Below, piece after piece: positions 45,611 through 59,268 of a stretch of 64,000 bases of DNA. The notes below the pieces were generated by a model that was not told the DNA's origin, searched no databases, and saw nothing but the letters and a program-made list of their open reading frames with translations. The position numbers and the translations under genes were made by a program. The stretch spans positions 10,424,027 to 10,488,026 of the forward strand of contig NC_087068.1 of the NCBI RefSeq assembly GCF_963678635.1, given 5' to 3'. Origin of the DNA: Symsagittifera roscoffensis (lineage: Eukaryota; Xenacoelomorpha; Acoela; Convolutidae). Position 1 is the stretch's first letter. Each line of letters starts with the position of its first letter.

Positions 45611-48600
45611 TAAATATTTACTTAGAAAAACGGAGCGAACCCGTTGAAATTAGACAGGATTTAAAGCGCAGACTTGGTCACTTGACTGGAAAAAAAAACA
45701 TCCGCGTCGAAGAAAAAAATGAAGGAAAAATGAAAAATCAGTGAAAAAGAAAATTTAAGTGAAAAACATTTTATGATACGGCAAAACGGTGTAAAAGTTG
45801 AACTTCTATCTAGATTAAATTGATCTTCTATCGAGACTTGTCTAGGTTAAATTTCTATCGAGACAAGAAAACTTCAGTTTTCGACTGCTGTGTGTACAAA
45901 ATCAAGAATAAGCAATTCTTATTGCTTATTTGGCGCAGATGTAGTTTCGGTTATTGGGATGAAAAAAATCAACGCATCGAGTCAACCAAGGCCTGCAGTT
46001 TCCGAGAGCTGAAAAATTGCTGAAAAGAAAAACAATTTTTTTTTGAATTTTTGGATGACTGGTCATGTAATTACCCCAGCAACATCTTTCACAGCAACAT
46101 CTTTCATTACCATTTAAACCAGTTTTTTTATGAAACAGCATTTGGTGCTTGCCTATTGGCGCAAATCATAAATTTTCCAGGCTTTTGCTCTCTACACATG
46201 CGCAGCGTAGCCTCATACAGCAAAGCATCTTTTTCTCTAATTCAAGTCGCAAATACTAGGGTTAATTTTCGTTTCGTTAATTATTATTTTTTGGTTTTTA
46301 TGATTACTGTTGAATTACCACAATTGATTTTTTCATTTTTTTAAAACTAGCGAACGTAGTGTAATAAAAGACTATTTGTTTCCGATGGAATTTGCAACGA
46401 AAAACGCTCATTTTGTGGCAATTTTGCTAAAACACAATCTGTATAATTTGCAGCTTCATAGCACCTGTTCTCAGTTTTTTGATGGCTAGTTTTTGCAATA
46501 GACAAGCAATCGATACTCAAGTAAAACTTAGCACAATTTTTATTGATATTTGGTGGCAATTTTTGCAGCATAAATCTGGAAAATTTTTAGCACCTGTTGC
46601 TGCTTCAATGTTGGCTAGTGTTAGTACAACTTCAAGGACCCGAGGCGCAGATGCGAGGACATGAGATCTTTAAATTCCAGGATGGATATGAGAATCCGAC
46701 ACCGGAATTGTTTTTATAATCAAGGCTTCTTTCATTTTTTGTTTCATTTTGTAGATCTGCTTTTTTTACCAGCTGTTTTCTTGTACAGTATAATATTCAT
46801 ACCAGTATAAAGATTACGCTTACGTTATCAAATCGGAATATAGACTACTTTTTTATGTTAACAACTAGTTTATTATAATCATTGAACAATTGTGTAGCTA
46901 TGATTTGTGCCCCAAACAAGCTCAATTTGTTGAAAATATAATTGTAACCACTGAGTACCAACTTTAGTAGTCGGCCAAGGGCTACGCTTTAATCCAGTCC
47001 AGCACTTGATTTTTTAAAACTAAAACAATTATAATAAAAAATGACCGGCCTATGGGCTGTCTGGGTTTTAGTTTTTCCCTCATTTTGCATGTTTCCAAAG
47101 AAGAAAAAGGCCCTAAAAGCCTGGATTTCAGATCTTATAGCTCAAATTTTTTATTAACAATTTTTCAATTTTTTTTCACCTCAACAGGCATATACCCAAA
47201 CGTTTTTGGATTTTTTTCTGTTTGATTGATTTGTGTGGATATTTATTCATTCCCGGCGCTTATATTTTTGGAGGTGCTCACCTCAAATTCAACCTCATTC
47301 CAACAAGAACTTGGGAATTTTAGTATATGCAAATATTAAATTTTAAAATATTTCCGCAATTTTGTTTGGTATCGAAAATGATGCTAAGCTCCATTTCGCC
47401 TCTGGGTGAACATTCCTTTACACAGTTTATTAAATTATTGATGTTTTGCGAGGTTTCCGAAATGCATTAAACACACAATTTTTTTTAAGCTTCCCAATTA
47501 ATTACTTTTGGTTGCTCTTAATTAATTAACTTCCAAAAATTACATGCAAACTTTGTAAAAGCAAGAAAACGTGCGTCCATCGACAATGGTCTCATGTAGC
47601 AAGATTTATATGGTTACTTCATGCCTATTACACACAAAACTGTTTTTTCTTTGTTTTTGTGGTTTTCGTTCCAATTTTTTTCATCTCATTTTCTTTTTTT
47701 AAGAAAATTTATAGCACCACATCTAGTACAGCTTAGGCTTCACAGATTATACAAACTGGATCTAAATGCATGCTAAAAAAGTCAAACTTTCAATTCGGAT
47801 TAGTGTTTTTTGTTTCAATTTTTATCGTTACAGTTTCCGAATAGTTGTCACACTTTTTGGTTTTGATGTTTTGGTATTTCGACCTAAAAAAATCTTCGCT
47901 ACAAGCATTTCGTTCTCATTAGCAAGGAACGATGTAGTTTTTGTACTTTTTTATTTTTCTTTCTTGCTGAAAGCTTATATACTTGAAACATTGAAACTGG
48001 CTTTTTGTCTCCAATTTTTAGTTTATAAGTTTTTGAGTTTGTAGGTGTTTTTTCATTTTCTATGGTTGAAAAATTTTAAATATTGAGGTTTGTTTCGTTT
48101 ATTTTTTAGTTACAACAAAGCAGTTGTAGTTGGAGCTAGTTTTTGTTTGGTATTTTATCTACTTAATTTTGCACCTAATTTTTTCTGGTTAGAATTTCTG
48201 GTTAGAATTCTGCCTCGTTTTGTAGACACCAACTTGCGAAAATGTTTGCGTTATAAGGCAAGTTTTGTGAAGCTCCGCTTCGCCTTTGTGTGAAATTTTG
48301 TGATCAAATTTGACAAGCCTTGAAGTTTTTATTTATTTGGCTGGCTGATATTGTTCACCGACGCTGCTGACCAGAAATGATCATTTGTCGCTAATTTAAC
48401 TTGCCGTCTTAAACCGTTTTCTCATGCTGAGATAGTGTTTTGTGAACAAAAAAAATCAAAAAATTGACAATTAAGTTTTTATTTTGTCTTTTATGTCGTC
48501 TGTCCATATCATTTTTTCATTGATTTGAATGTTCATTAGATAAAATGGATCAGTGGTCAGCGTAAAATTGAAAAAAAAAATGATGCGCGTAAGCTCTTTA

Positions 48601-51600
48601 GATAAAAAAACTTACTGATGTTTTTGCTTTCAATGTGTGTATATTTTCAGAAAAACCGAAGTATTGAAAAGTGTATTTTTCCCGTTTACTCAGGTATTAG
48701 ACAATCTCTGGTTTTTTGTCTGATGAAGTCTTGAATCATTTAAAAGCCCGTTGAGTTGCACAAAAATCAGTGAATCGGGTCGACCAAGACCGGCTGTTTC
48801 TGGGAACTGAAGAGTTTCTGCTTAAGAAAAATTAATCAATCTTATTTAAAACTTAAAAGCAATTCTTATTTGAATGAAACAGCGTTTTGTCTTTTCCTAT
48901 TTGCACAAATGCTTTTTCGTTGGCCGAGTTTTTTTTGTTTTGTACACAACTACAGAGTAGTGGCTTACTGCAAAAGTTGTTTTTTTTTTCAATTTCAAGA
49001 CGCAAATATTGTTGTTAGTTTTGATGGCTTTTTGCAACACGCAGCTCTGGCAATTTAACAGTATTAGCTTTCGAGTATGCTTACTATTGAACTAACTCGG
49101 TTGATTCTGTAAATTATTCGACTAGAGAGCGTAGTGCAATAGTATGACTCTACTTTTTTCCGACCAACAACGCAAAAAACTGCTGATTTAGTGGCATTGT
49201 TGCTCAAATCACTATCTGTAGCAATTGAAATTTCATATTATCTTTTCTCAGCTTTTTTGGTGAGCAAGAGTTTGCCAATAGTGAAATTGTTGAGTTTTTC
49301 AAAAAGCATCAAATACAAAAAAGCATTAAATTTATTCTTATACTTTCCTTTTTATTTGCAAAGTTAGTTTGGTGGCTTATAGTTATTGATATGCAAATTG
49401 TTTATAAGCCAAAAACGTGAAATTAGTGACAAATTTGTGATTTTGAGCATCTTAAAGCTCCTTTTTGCCGCTTTTTTGCTGGTGTTTTCGAGTTTGCATC
49501 TTCACCTCAGTGTAAAACATCTGTCCTCGTCGCAATTATGTTTTGGCGATTCTCCTATTTATAAACAAGCAAAGAATTGGGGGGATAAGTTCTTAAAGTA
49601 TTATGAATTGCGATTTAATTTGTTTTCTACCTTTGTGAAAGAATAATGTTTTCCTTGCTTCAAACTCAGTCTCCATGACTCATAAATCTGCAAAGAAAAG
49701 TTGACTTTAAAACTGGATTCTACTTCAATTTAATTTGTTTTTGAAGAAATGGAAAGTTTTTTTTGCACAGGCTCACTTTTTTGAGAGTAAGAGTTGTTTT
49801 AGTGTTTTAAATGCTGCGGAGTTCAGCCTGGGTTTCTATTTTTGGAAAATCTTTTTCGTGTTATTTGTCTTTGTTTGGTTATTATTTTTCTTTTTAGTGT
49901 TTGTCGTTTTGTTCTAATATATCCAACTGTTTGTGTATGAGGTGTGATTACAAGGTCGTATTTTTTGTTATCTATTTCACAATTGTGTAGAACGATTGTT
50001 TGTTTGTTTCCTAGATTTTTAAATGACATAAGGCTTAGGATGACGGATGCAAAAAGTTGTTAGATGATTTCTATTTTCTTAAACTGTTAGTCCTTACGAT
50101 TTTTTGGTTAGCTTAACCTGGGTCTATTTGTTCAGGGTTGGAGAGAAAAGTATATCGATTCCGAAGAATGATTTTTTACTTTCTCGTGGCTAGTATAAGC
50201 TAAGGTGTTAACTTACTTAATCTTACTTAGGGGTAGTGATTGTGTTCAAGGGTTGGAGAATAGTAAATCGATCCACAAGGTTCAGGTATAATTAGAACGC
50301 GAGTAGTTCGTTAGATACTATTTTAAACTTACTAAGTCTAAGATTTATCCTGGGTTTGTTAAGAGGGGGGATCAAGTGAAGGATGAATAACCGAAGTTCT
50401 TCACTGTTTATCCTAATTTGAATGGTTAGTTTTGTTCAAAAATTTCTATTAGTCTTGGGTTTATAGAAAGGGTTGGATAGTGAATCGACGTTTGAGGTCA
50501 TTAGACACTAGCTAAGTGGGTGGGGGAGAACAAAATTGTTCTTTTTGATCCAAGGATAGGCCTTGATGATCAAGTTTTAAATTTAATTAAAAAGAAAATG
50601 AATTAAGATCCAAGGATAAGCCTTGATGATCTGATTTTAAAATTAAGTGAATTTAAGTTTAAAATGGTTTAAATTTGTTTAAGGAAAAGATTTAGTGTTT
50701 CAATGATATTAGTGAGCTTATGAATGCTGTTATGTTTAGGTGATGAAGCTGGAACAACAGGATAATTTATGATTACTAACAGTTTATTGTCATGCTACTA
50801 ATTTTTGTTTTCATTTTTCAATAAATATTTTCCAAACATGTTTTGTATAATACTGCAGAATTTTAGGAAAACGATCTGAGATTTTTTTATCAATCGTTAT
50901 TGTAAATTACTAATTTTGTTTAGCGCCTGAAATGATTATGAAGATTGACTTCAAGATTTTATGTTTGCAAATGAAAATCTAAATTCATTGCTAATAAAAT
51001 TCTAAATATAAAAGTTTGTGTTGGCTTTTGCCGTACTATCATATAACTATTTGGTAAGTTTCTACTTTGTCGTATGTCGCCTCTGGTTCGAGGTCTTCTT
51101 CCAATTCCGGGTAGTTCTGTTATCGTTCGGAATATTGGCTCTGATCTATTGAGTCGTAGAGACATTTCGATTAAATTATCGTCGTATAACATTTTAAAAA
51201 TGTTTTGTCTAAATTCTAATCTATTTTTGGTTAATTCTAAGCAATTCGTTCCAATTAGCAAGAAAAAATATAGTTTAAACTGAAACACTGAAAATGGCTC
51301 CATGTCTTCATTTTCTAGTTTATAAGTTTTTGCTTTTTTAGGTAATTTTCATTCTTTAGGGTTCAACTATTTTAGAAATTGAGTTTTGGTTTCGATTATT
51401 TTTTAGGTAAATCGAAGCAGTTGTAGTTAAAGCTAGTTTTTGTTTGGTTTATTTATAGGTTAGATATATGGGTTCGAATTTTACTGATTTTTTTTAATGC
51501 GCGTATATTTTCACAAGCTTTTTTGTCATCCCGGGTATATTAAATCGTGCAATTGCCTAAAGTTATTTCTTCAAAAAATGCTATTGACTAGCATATGGCA

Positions 51601-52120
51601 TGGCTTTAGATTTTTTTCTGGTAGCTCGCTTTGTAGATCGTTTTATAGATTAATAGTTCACTTTATAGACCTAATATTTTATCTTGTGAGTTAGGACCGG
51701 TGTGGTTAACTCATAGAGTAATTTCGGATAGGGTACACCGTCTGCTCGTCACGCTATCTTATTTTCGGCCGGATAGATTCGTGCAACTTCTTAGTCTAAT
51801 ACCGATCCTAATCTTACTCTTATACTATCTAGTCTCAGGTTGTTTAACTAGTCTCTGCTAGGCTCAATAGATCTAGGGTATACTGGTTTATTGCGGCTGC
51901 TGAAGTCTTCTTGGAGAGTCAACTAATTTCTAAGTTAAATTCAAATCTCTCTGGTGCTGAAATTACAAGTAATTTCAGCACTTACAAATAAGTGAGTTGT
52001 TAGTTAGATGGATCATGATTGGTTAATATTAAATACTTTACAGTGGTAAAATATCTAATTTATCCAATCATAAAATGTAGTTTAGATCAGGTTCCACCCA
52101 TCCGGGTTTTACAGAGTTTT
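45611..52120. other. Repeat-rich interior of duplication copy 2, no supported gene
   Basis: Same content as 34091-40594, near identical. Differences are single substitutions and 1-3 base changes, for example 'tttttttcgttcaac' versus 'tttagggttcaac' near 51357. Confidence 0.5.
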
Positions 52121-52552
52121 TTAGAATAGTCTTTCTGCAATTCGAAGGATGGATGATGGACGTTGGTATTTGGCGAACATCATATTTTTTCTGGGTTCTC
52201 TTGTTAGAGAAGTTCCAGGTTCAATCGTTGTGTCTTTTAATGACAACGACTGGGTTTTCGCAACAAACTCAAATCTGATTTCAGAATGGTTGGCTATGAC
52301 AGGTTTTTCTGTTTCATATATAGAACTTCTTTTGTGTTTGACCTTGTCTGGGAATGGCGTGGAGATTGTGCGTGGAGGGGATGCCTGGTTACTCGGATCT
52401 GTACGTATACTTGAACATCGAGGTGGTCATTGGTCTAGTTCAATGAAGTCCTTTTCTGCGAAGTCAAGTCGTACTCTAAATCCTTTGAGTTGTGATTGTG
52501 GGCGGCATATTGATTGTGGTTGGCCATTATTTTTCGAGTGTAGTGGGGTCAT
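52121..52552 (-). CDS. Possible retroelement-side ORF with one internal stop (copy 2)
   Basis: Copy of the frame at 40595-41026 with the same single TGA (about 52427). The antisense 158-codon frame (52149-52625) is also kept. Retention in both copies is not evidence of function because the duplication is recent here. Confidence 0.3.
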
Positions 52553-53677
52553 TTTCTCTTTGGATGTTCATCTTTGGTATTGTATGCTGATCTATATATT
52601 GCATAGTATAATTTACATTTTATAAAACTTTTATTAGTTTGGTGTTTTAATTATGATTTTGGTTAGTTGTTTTCACAAAAGCTTTTTGTTTTAGTTCGGT
52701 TATTTTGAAGAGTTACTCACCCTTGAGTACCTCTTATTAAAAATAGGAGTGTGGTCACAAAGCGTGGATGTAGCGCGGTGGGTTAGGCCGGCTATAGAGC
52801 ATGCTCAGGACGTCCTCTCTGGTGGGTTAGGCCAGGAGTGGGAGTATGATTTCGTGCGGTTTCTGTGAGAGGTCCTGTTATGTGATAACGCTTTATGTTG
52901 GGTTTATTGTGGTTTTTCTTATGTTTCGTTGGTTGTGTCCTTTTTTCAAAAATCAAATTGTTTTTGGTATGGGTTTGTCTTTCGACTTTTTTGTGTTTTA
53001 TTATTTCTTTGTTAGACTTTATAATAGTCTTCAAAAGAATAAATTATCCAGTTTTAAACTGGGTTAATCCAGTTTGGGTACCGTTGGTCATGCTGTTATT
53101 CTATGATTTGTGGTGTTTAGTAAGCTGCGTTGGTTAGTTTTGTTTAGTATATAATTCCTTTCCAACCGGGTTAAAGGAAAGTTTGAAACGTGTTATCGTG
53201 TGTTAGAGTTGTTGAGTGTGAAAGCTTAAAACTGAAATTCATTATTTTAAACAATTCTTCGTGGGCGAGCTGTGCGAGTGTGGATAGAATTTTTGTGCGA
53301 ATGAATTGGAAATATCAAAAGGTTAGTACTGCATTTTCGTTTTATCAATTTACTACATAGAATTTCAATTTTACGGCTAGTTGTTGGGAAAAATTAAGTT
53401 ACAAGTTTTCATCATTATTAGATTTACTGCTTGTGGGGAAACAATTTATAAATTAAATTACTGCATTGGTATGAATTTTATTTAATTTGTTTGGTGCAAA
53501 ATATTAATAGAGTTTTAAACAATTTGAAGAAGTTTTCTATTTTTTATTTTTCTTTTGTGTATTTTGCAGATGATCGTTGGATGAAGACTAAAATTCTAAA
53601 TAAGACATGGATAAAGAATGGTTAGTTTTTTATTTTGAATTTATTAGTTAATAATATGTATAAATCATACTTACCTG
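52553..53677. other. Spacer downstream of the retroelement ORFs (copy 2)
   Basis: As in copy 1. The minus-strand donor CAG|GTAAGT is at 53675/53674, three bases after the TAA of the last ORF. The 3' LTR of the element should lie in or beyond this direction, but its ends were not identified. Confidence 0.4.
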
Positions 53678-55486
53678 TTAGTCGTCGGGGAAAAAACCTT
53701 GGGTGAAGATGTCGTGGATTATGTCGGAAGTTGTTAGTAGTTTTGCTAGTATGCGGATGATGTTTTTAGTTTGAAGCAGTGGCCAAAGCAATTGAAGTGC
53801 TTTAATGGTGTTTAGTTCTTCAGTGCCAACTGCAAACTCATAAGGTGTGTTTTGGATGAGATTATATAATTTGTGATTGTATTTAGTGTTGTGGATGAAT
53901 TCTAATATCGGGATTTCTATAGGTTGAACAAATTCATGTGGGATAAGGAAGGGTCTGGATTCTTCTGCGTTGAAGGTCTTCGTGATGGGACAAAAAATAT
54001 ACATTTGGGTTATGGGGTCGTAATTGCGAAGAATACCATGAAGGTTAGTATCTTTGATGCAATATGTGAAGTTAAGAAAAAATGGTGAAGTGTATTTAGA
54101 ATTAATAAATTGAAAACGGTGGTGTGGTTGTCTTGACGGAGTGTGTAGATCAAAGTGATTTTGTATGAAGCGATAATATGTATATGTGTGAGTTTGTTTA
54201 GTGCGTAACATAATGTCGTGTGAGCAGTGCAAATCTCGTTCATGTGGTGCAAGGAAATGAAAGATTAGTGAAAATAATTGAAATCGTTCTTTGAAACTTT
54301 CGTAAGCTTGTGTGTCGGTTAGTGCTTCAGAAATTATGTGGTCAAATTTGCGATCAAATATATTAAGTGTAAATACATAAGGTGTTTTAATGAAGAATTT
54401 TTCTGTGATTTGTGGGTTAGCGAAGCGATCATCGTCTTAAAATTGGTCTTGGTTAGTTCGGATGATGTTATGATCGTAATATTCTAGCGTATATTCGTTA
54501 GCTCGGGGTGCAGTGTATGTTTTTAGTGACTTTTTATATCCTATATAAGTAAATTGTCTATGTGTTAGTGGTGTAGTGAGTCGATATAGCATGTCTTGAT
54601 TTCTTTCTATATTGATGTGAGTATTAGATAAAGGTAGGCAAAGGGGGTTTGTAAAATGATAATATGATGTCCAAGGAAGGGTAGGCATTAAGACGTGTTC
54701 ATCTACAAAACTACGTGTGTCGTTAGTGTCGTTAGGGGTGTTCAAGGTATACTGTGGAAATGAGGGTAAGGTGATATTTAAAAATTCTTTCGTGTTAGTG
54801 TGATTTGGATGATTTATATATTCACGGGCTGTTCCTGGTTTTGTTGGAAATGGATGGTTTGGGAATTTTCTTTTGAAAGTGCGATAAGCTCTATTAGTAC
54901 TAAATGAAGATTCGGTGGATGTGGATGATGGTGCTAATGATGCGGTATAAGCTGAAGAGGGGGTAGGAGTAGGTGGGTTTGATGATTCTATTGTGGATGA
55001 AATCTGGTTTATAGTGGAGGTGTCAAGGTGGAAGGGTTGTTGTTGTAGGGTGATAAAATTATCTAGTTCTGGGGAGATTTGGGGGGTGTCTGGAGAATTG
55101 GATGATCGGTCTGAAGGAAGTGAAGAGTAGGTTGGGGTGACTTGGGAAGCATAAGAGGGTGTAGAAATGGTTGGGACAGGGTTATTTGGTGGGATTGGTT
55201 GAAAAGGAGGTTTGGAAAAAACTGAGGGATTGGTTTGAAAATTATTGCATGGAGATGGTTCAGAGTCTGCAAATTCATCAGGGGTTTCAATATTTGGGTT
55301 ATTGAGTTGTGAAATGGAGTATAAAACTGAGATATGTGAATTAGTATCTGAATTCATGCCTGATGTTATATTATTGGTTGGGAAATCGGGTGGCGGGAAA
55401 GCAAAAAGTGGAATTATTGTAATTGGAGTGTTGAGGTTGGTTGGGTGGGAATTTGAGCGGTGTAGGGATCCAAGTTGTCGGCTCAT
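53678..55486 (-). CDS. Pro/Ser/Thr-rich ORF downstream of env, one in-frame stop
   Basis: The ATG at 55486 overlaps the env stop in an ATGA arrangement, the kind of junction used for coupled translation or frameshifting. About 603 codons run to TAA at 53678, interrupted by a single in-frame TAA at 54437. The first ~200 residues are low-complexity (Pro, Ser, Thr, Asn). The rest is richer in aromatic and His residues (LPWTSYYHFTNPL, YHHN-like words) and looks folded. No family recognised; no zinc knuckle, protease or transmembrane motif. Its layout (rich N-terminus, folded C-terminus) parallels the ORF on the other side of env. It could be an accessory or structural protein of the element. Damaged copy. 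Confidence 0.6.
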
Positions 55487-58091
55487 CGTCGGCTAAAAAA
55501 ATTATTATTTTGAGACTGAAAAGCGGTGGTATGGGGTTGTTCTATAATTTGTTCATAAGTATTGTCATCTAGTGAATGGTGTGTCATTATATGTTGGATG
55601 GGACTTTGTGATATGGTTGGTCTAAAATTTGGATTATGTGTTATTGCTAAATTTCGAAAATTTCGTGGGACTAGGGATAATGGATGGTTTTGTGGTAGGG
55701 CTGGTAACTGTGGTGCTGTAGGCGTTGCGTCTACATTGTTATGTTCTTCGTCGTATGTGTTCTGTCTTGTTGCTATTTTTGTGTTGTATTCTTTTATTTG
55801 TGCGTCTAAAAGGATTTTGTTTATTGATGAAGAAAAAATTCCAAAAAATCCTGCAAATAGTATGCGTGCTACACTTGCTTGTCTGTTTACTTGTGTGTGT
55901 ATAGCACATGTGTTGTAGATTCCTTTTAAGAGTGAAAAAAGAAATCCTATAAAGTTAAACATTGCGTATAAAATAGTTAATTTTTCTAAGATGTAATAGG
56001 GCCATCCTAGAAAATCAAGAATTTCATTTTTGAGTGTAACGAAACTAAAAATATTTATAGGCGAGATATCTTGTGGTCGGTATTTTTCACCGCTTAGATA
56101 TATATAGTCTTTAATGTCTTTAAAATATCCGCTATAGTCTTGTGTATAAATGTCTGCAAATCCTGCGGTTTCGGCAAGTTTGCGTAAGTTTTGGTCAATT
56201 GATTGTCTTTGTATAGTGTCCATTTGTGTTAATAATTCTTGGAATTGTTGTGTTCTAATGTGATGTTGGATATCGGATTTTGAATATATTCCAATTGATT
56301 GTAAGTCAATATTTGGGTTTCGAGCGATAGCTCTAATTCTTTCAGGTGAAAATTTTTTGAGTGATTGCATTAAGAAGGTAATATTTATCTTCATCAGGGT
56401 TTAGTTGTACTACATTGTGGCTATTTTCTGATCCACATGGGACTGCGGTATCCCAGAAATAGGTTCTTCCTGAAGGTGTGTCAACGAAATGTACTTTATT
56501 CTTATAAAAGATAGGGATTCTTTTATAGCATCGTTTATCTTCAAAAACATATAGTGGTGATATTTTTTTGGTACAGGTATAAAACCATAAAATGTTTCCT
56601 TCGTAATCTAAAAAATTTGATCTATTTCCTGATAGTAAATAGTAAATATCCTGCGTAGGGTATTTTTAATACTGCTAGTGTAAGTGATTGTAAGATTTGT
56701 GTCCTTTCTAATTCGCATAGTTGGTGAAGTGTTTCTAATTCGGAGAGTGACATTTCTTGAAAAATGCGGCTAATCGTGTAGTCTAATTTCATATCTAGGT
56801 GAATATCATAGTGGATATTACCAAAATATGTATTATTCATTAGTGATAATTCTTGTAAACGTGTGCTTTTAGTGTCATAGGGTTTTAGATGTCCACCAGG
56901 TTGACCGTTAATTTTTTGAAAATTAACTGGTATATATGGTGTTCCTTCGTTGATAGGATGACTTGTGGCGTATGGGTCGATTTTTATTTTTCCAGTGGTC
57001 ATGTCGAATCCTTTTTAGTATTCAACTAATATTTCGGAGTATTGTGTTTTGTGAAGTGGGTTTCTGTATTTACATGCAAGTTCTGTTTCTTGATATATTT
57101 GAAAACGTGTCAATTTATTTTCTATATTGTGTATGTTTCTAAAATTAGAACTTCGTTCTCATGATGGATTTACTTGTTCATATGGAATTGATTGTATAAA
57201 ATATTTTTCGTGAAATTTTATCATACGAGCGTGTATTTTTGCTACTTGAAATGTTGTACATGTGTCTTCGGGGAACCAAACAATTGTTGCTTGTGTTCGT
57301 GTTGTAGGGTCACAATAGCCTTGATCGTTTTTACAAGGTAATCTGATTCCTTGATAGATCATTGTGTTGTCTGATAAATCGCGTGTTAGTTGTATTTTTT
57401 CAAGTTGTATTTTCCAATCGAAAAACATGATTTCTTGATATCCTTTATTTTTTGTGTCTGCTTTGCAGTTTGATGGGTTATCTATGCCGATATGTGGTAT
57501 CCAGTGTTTATCGTGTATGTCATAAGTTAATCTTCCGTGTGCGCCGTTATATGGGTATTTTTCATCTAATTTTATATGTCCTTGATATCTTTCAAGTTCT
57601 GCTTGATGTACAGAGTCTGAAAAAATTTGGAAATATACTAACTTTCTATCTGAGTTTTTATTTCTTGTGATATTTAGTCTGAGTAACTCGTTTTTACAAT
57701 CTTCGGGATGGAGATGTAAAAGTCCTTTGATATTACTCTGGTAGAATGATTCGTGGTCAAGTCGGTTTTTATTTCCATTGGAAACTTGTGAACAATGTAC
57801 TTTCTTTTCAGAAAATGTTGCTGTGAATTTATATCCTATAACTGTTGTTGCTCGGGCTTTTGAATAAAGTGTTGCATTTACATTTGTAGTTTCTATAGCT
57901 TGTGGTTCTGTTTCGCATTGTGATACTTGATTTATTGCATATTTGTGTAGTGTTTTTTGTTCGTTTTCTTCACAATCATAATGTGTTACTAATAAATCTT
58001 GGGGTCCTGTGCGGGGGGAAGGGTTTATGTTTTGATTGGAGATTACTGAAAAAAGGAGTTGGAGAAAAATGAATATTTTTAGAATATACAT
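55483..58091 (-). pseudogene. Envelope-like glycoprotein gene of the retroelement, interrupted
   Basis: Starts at ATG 58091, overlapping the previous ORF by 13 bases, with an N-terminal hydrophobic signal (residues ~1-18, FLQLLFSVIS). A Cys-containing ectodomain with several NxT/NxS sites follows. Near the C-terminus is a hydrophobic membrane segment (about 55950-56010, LYAMFNFIGFLFSLL) and a cytoplasmic tail ending at 55483. In an env-bearing Ty3/gypsy-type element such a protein would mediate membrane interaction of particles. Breaks: in-frame TGA at 57159, in-frame TAA near 57015, and frame changes near 56640 and 56380. It cannot make a full-length product as it stands. Assigned from signal peptide, membrane anchor and position after integrase, not from a recognised fold. 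Confidence 0.65.
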
Positions 58092-59268
58092 GTGTATGAT
58101 AATCCTGAGTATGGGTTATAAAATGTGATGTAACCAATTGTCTTTTTGGTATATCTGTCGTATTTATATATTACTTCAGTTGTTATAAATAGTGGTGGTA
58201 GTGATTGAGCTGTTATGTTTGGTGGGTTTGATGGGTAGGGATGTTGAGTAATGTTGTTTAATTTAACTGTGATTTCAAATTTTAATTGTAGACTATTTTG
58301 TTGGAGTATTTGGATGTTGTGATCACGAATGTCTTCGTGGATGTCTTGTCGATATTGTAGTCTATTGAGTGCCCAGTTGTGGAGTCGGTTACTTTCTAGG
58401 TGTTGTCCAAATAATGGTGGAGGTGCTGTGAATGTAATCCAATCTAGTCTTAAAGGAATATTTGTTGATGATTGTTCGCGATATCTAGCGTCGAGGTTAT
58501 TTGGAAAATTTAAGTTAAAAGGCGTCGGTGAAATCTGGCTGATTGATGGTGTTGATGGTAGCAATAATGTTTCTGGTAGTGATGAGGATGTTGTTGTATC
58601 CGTAGAAATATCTATTGGGTCATTGATTAAATTTGGTTCACCTTGTGTGAATGATTGTGTTGTCCAATATGGTAGTCGTGATGTTTGGTTTGGGGGGTTA
58701 AAGGGATTTTCACGTATTTGTTCAGATGTTGGTGTTGAACCTAAGTAATCTGAGGGTAGGCTTGAGGTGCTACGTTGTGAAAGAAGCGTAGGGGTTTCTG
58801 GTAATATACCGATGGGGTTTTCTGGAGTACTTTGTGATGGGGATTGAGGTATATCAAAATGAACTCGGGGAGTTTGAGAATTTCTGTTTCGTCGAGGATG
58901 TATAATTTGTCTATTTATTTCTACTGTATTTTGGTTTTGATTAAGATTGCGTATTCTACTTAATTCTTGTGGTAGTGTTGGGTATAGGTTATATGTTGGT
59001 TCATTTAGAGGTGCTTGTCGTTGAACTGGTTCTAGTGGTTCAGATAAGCGAGCGTGTCGTTCTTCAAAAGTATATGGGTTATCTTGAGAGGAAATTCGTG
59101 TAGATGATTGGGGGTTTTGGGTAGTTGAAGGTGTTGTTGGGTTATCTTGGGATGATGTCGGTGAAGACTGACTTTGTGACTGTTGGTTAGCAATTATTGA
59201 TAGTTTTTGGTCTAATCTTTTAGTGAAAAAATTTATGTTTATTATAGTATTCTTCTAGAAAAAGAATT
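58079..59268 (-). CDS. Pro/Ser/Thr/Gln-rich ORF between integrase and env
   Basis: An uninterrupted minus-strand frame of about 396 codons from just after a TAG near 59268 to TAA at 58079. It has no ATG in its first 200 codons, so it may be reached by splicing, by frameshift from the small membrane ORF it abuts (ending 59220), or from a non-AUG start. Residues ~1-230 are low-complexity (Ser, Gln, Pro, Thr, Asn). The last ~130 look folded (LRLDWITFTAPPPLFG; FEITVKLNNITQ). It overlaps env by 13 bases. No domain recognised. It is the only sizeable frame of this element without an internal stop. Confidence 0.55.

Larger units (their letters stand above)
43464..54990. repeat. 11.5-kb tandem duplication, copy 2
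   Basis: Direct repeat of 31940-43463 beginning at 'agcgcagctagg' and ending at 'gatgattcta' (54981-54990), after which the retroelement frame continues intact. Because copy 2 runs on into the complete ORF and copy 1 is preceded by the longer integrase remnant, the ancestral order was integrase remnant, segment, retroelement. The segment was then duplicated in place. Confidence 0.95.
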
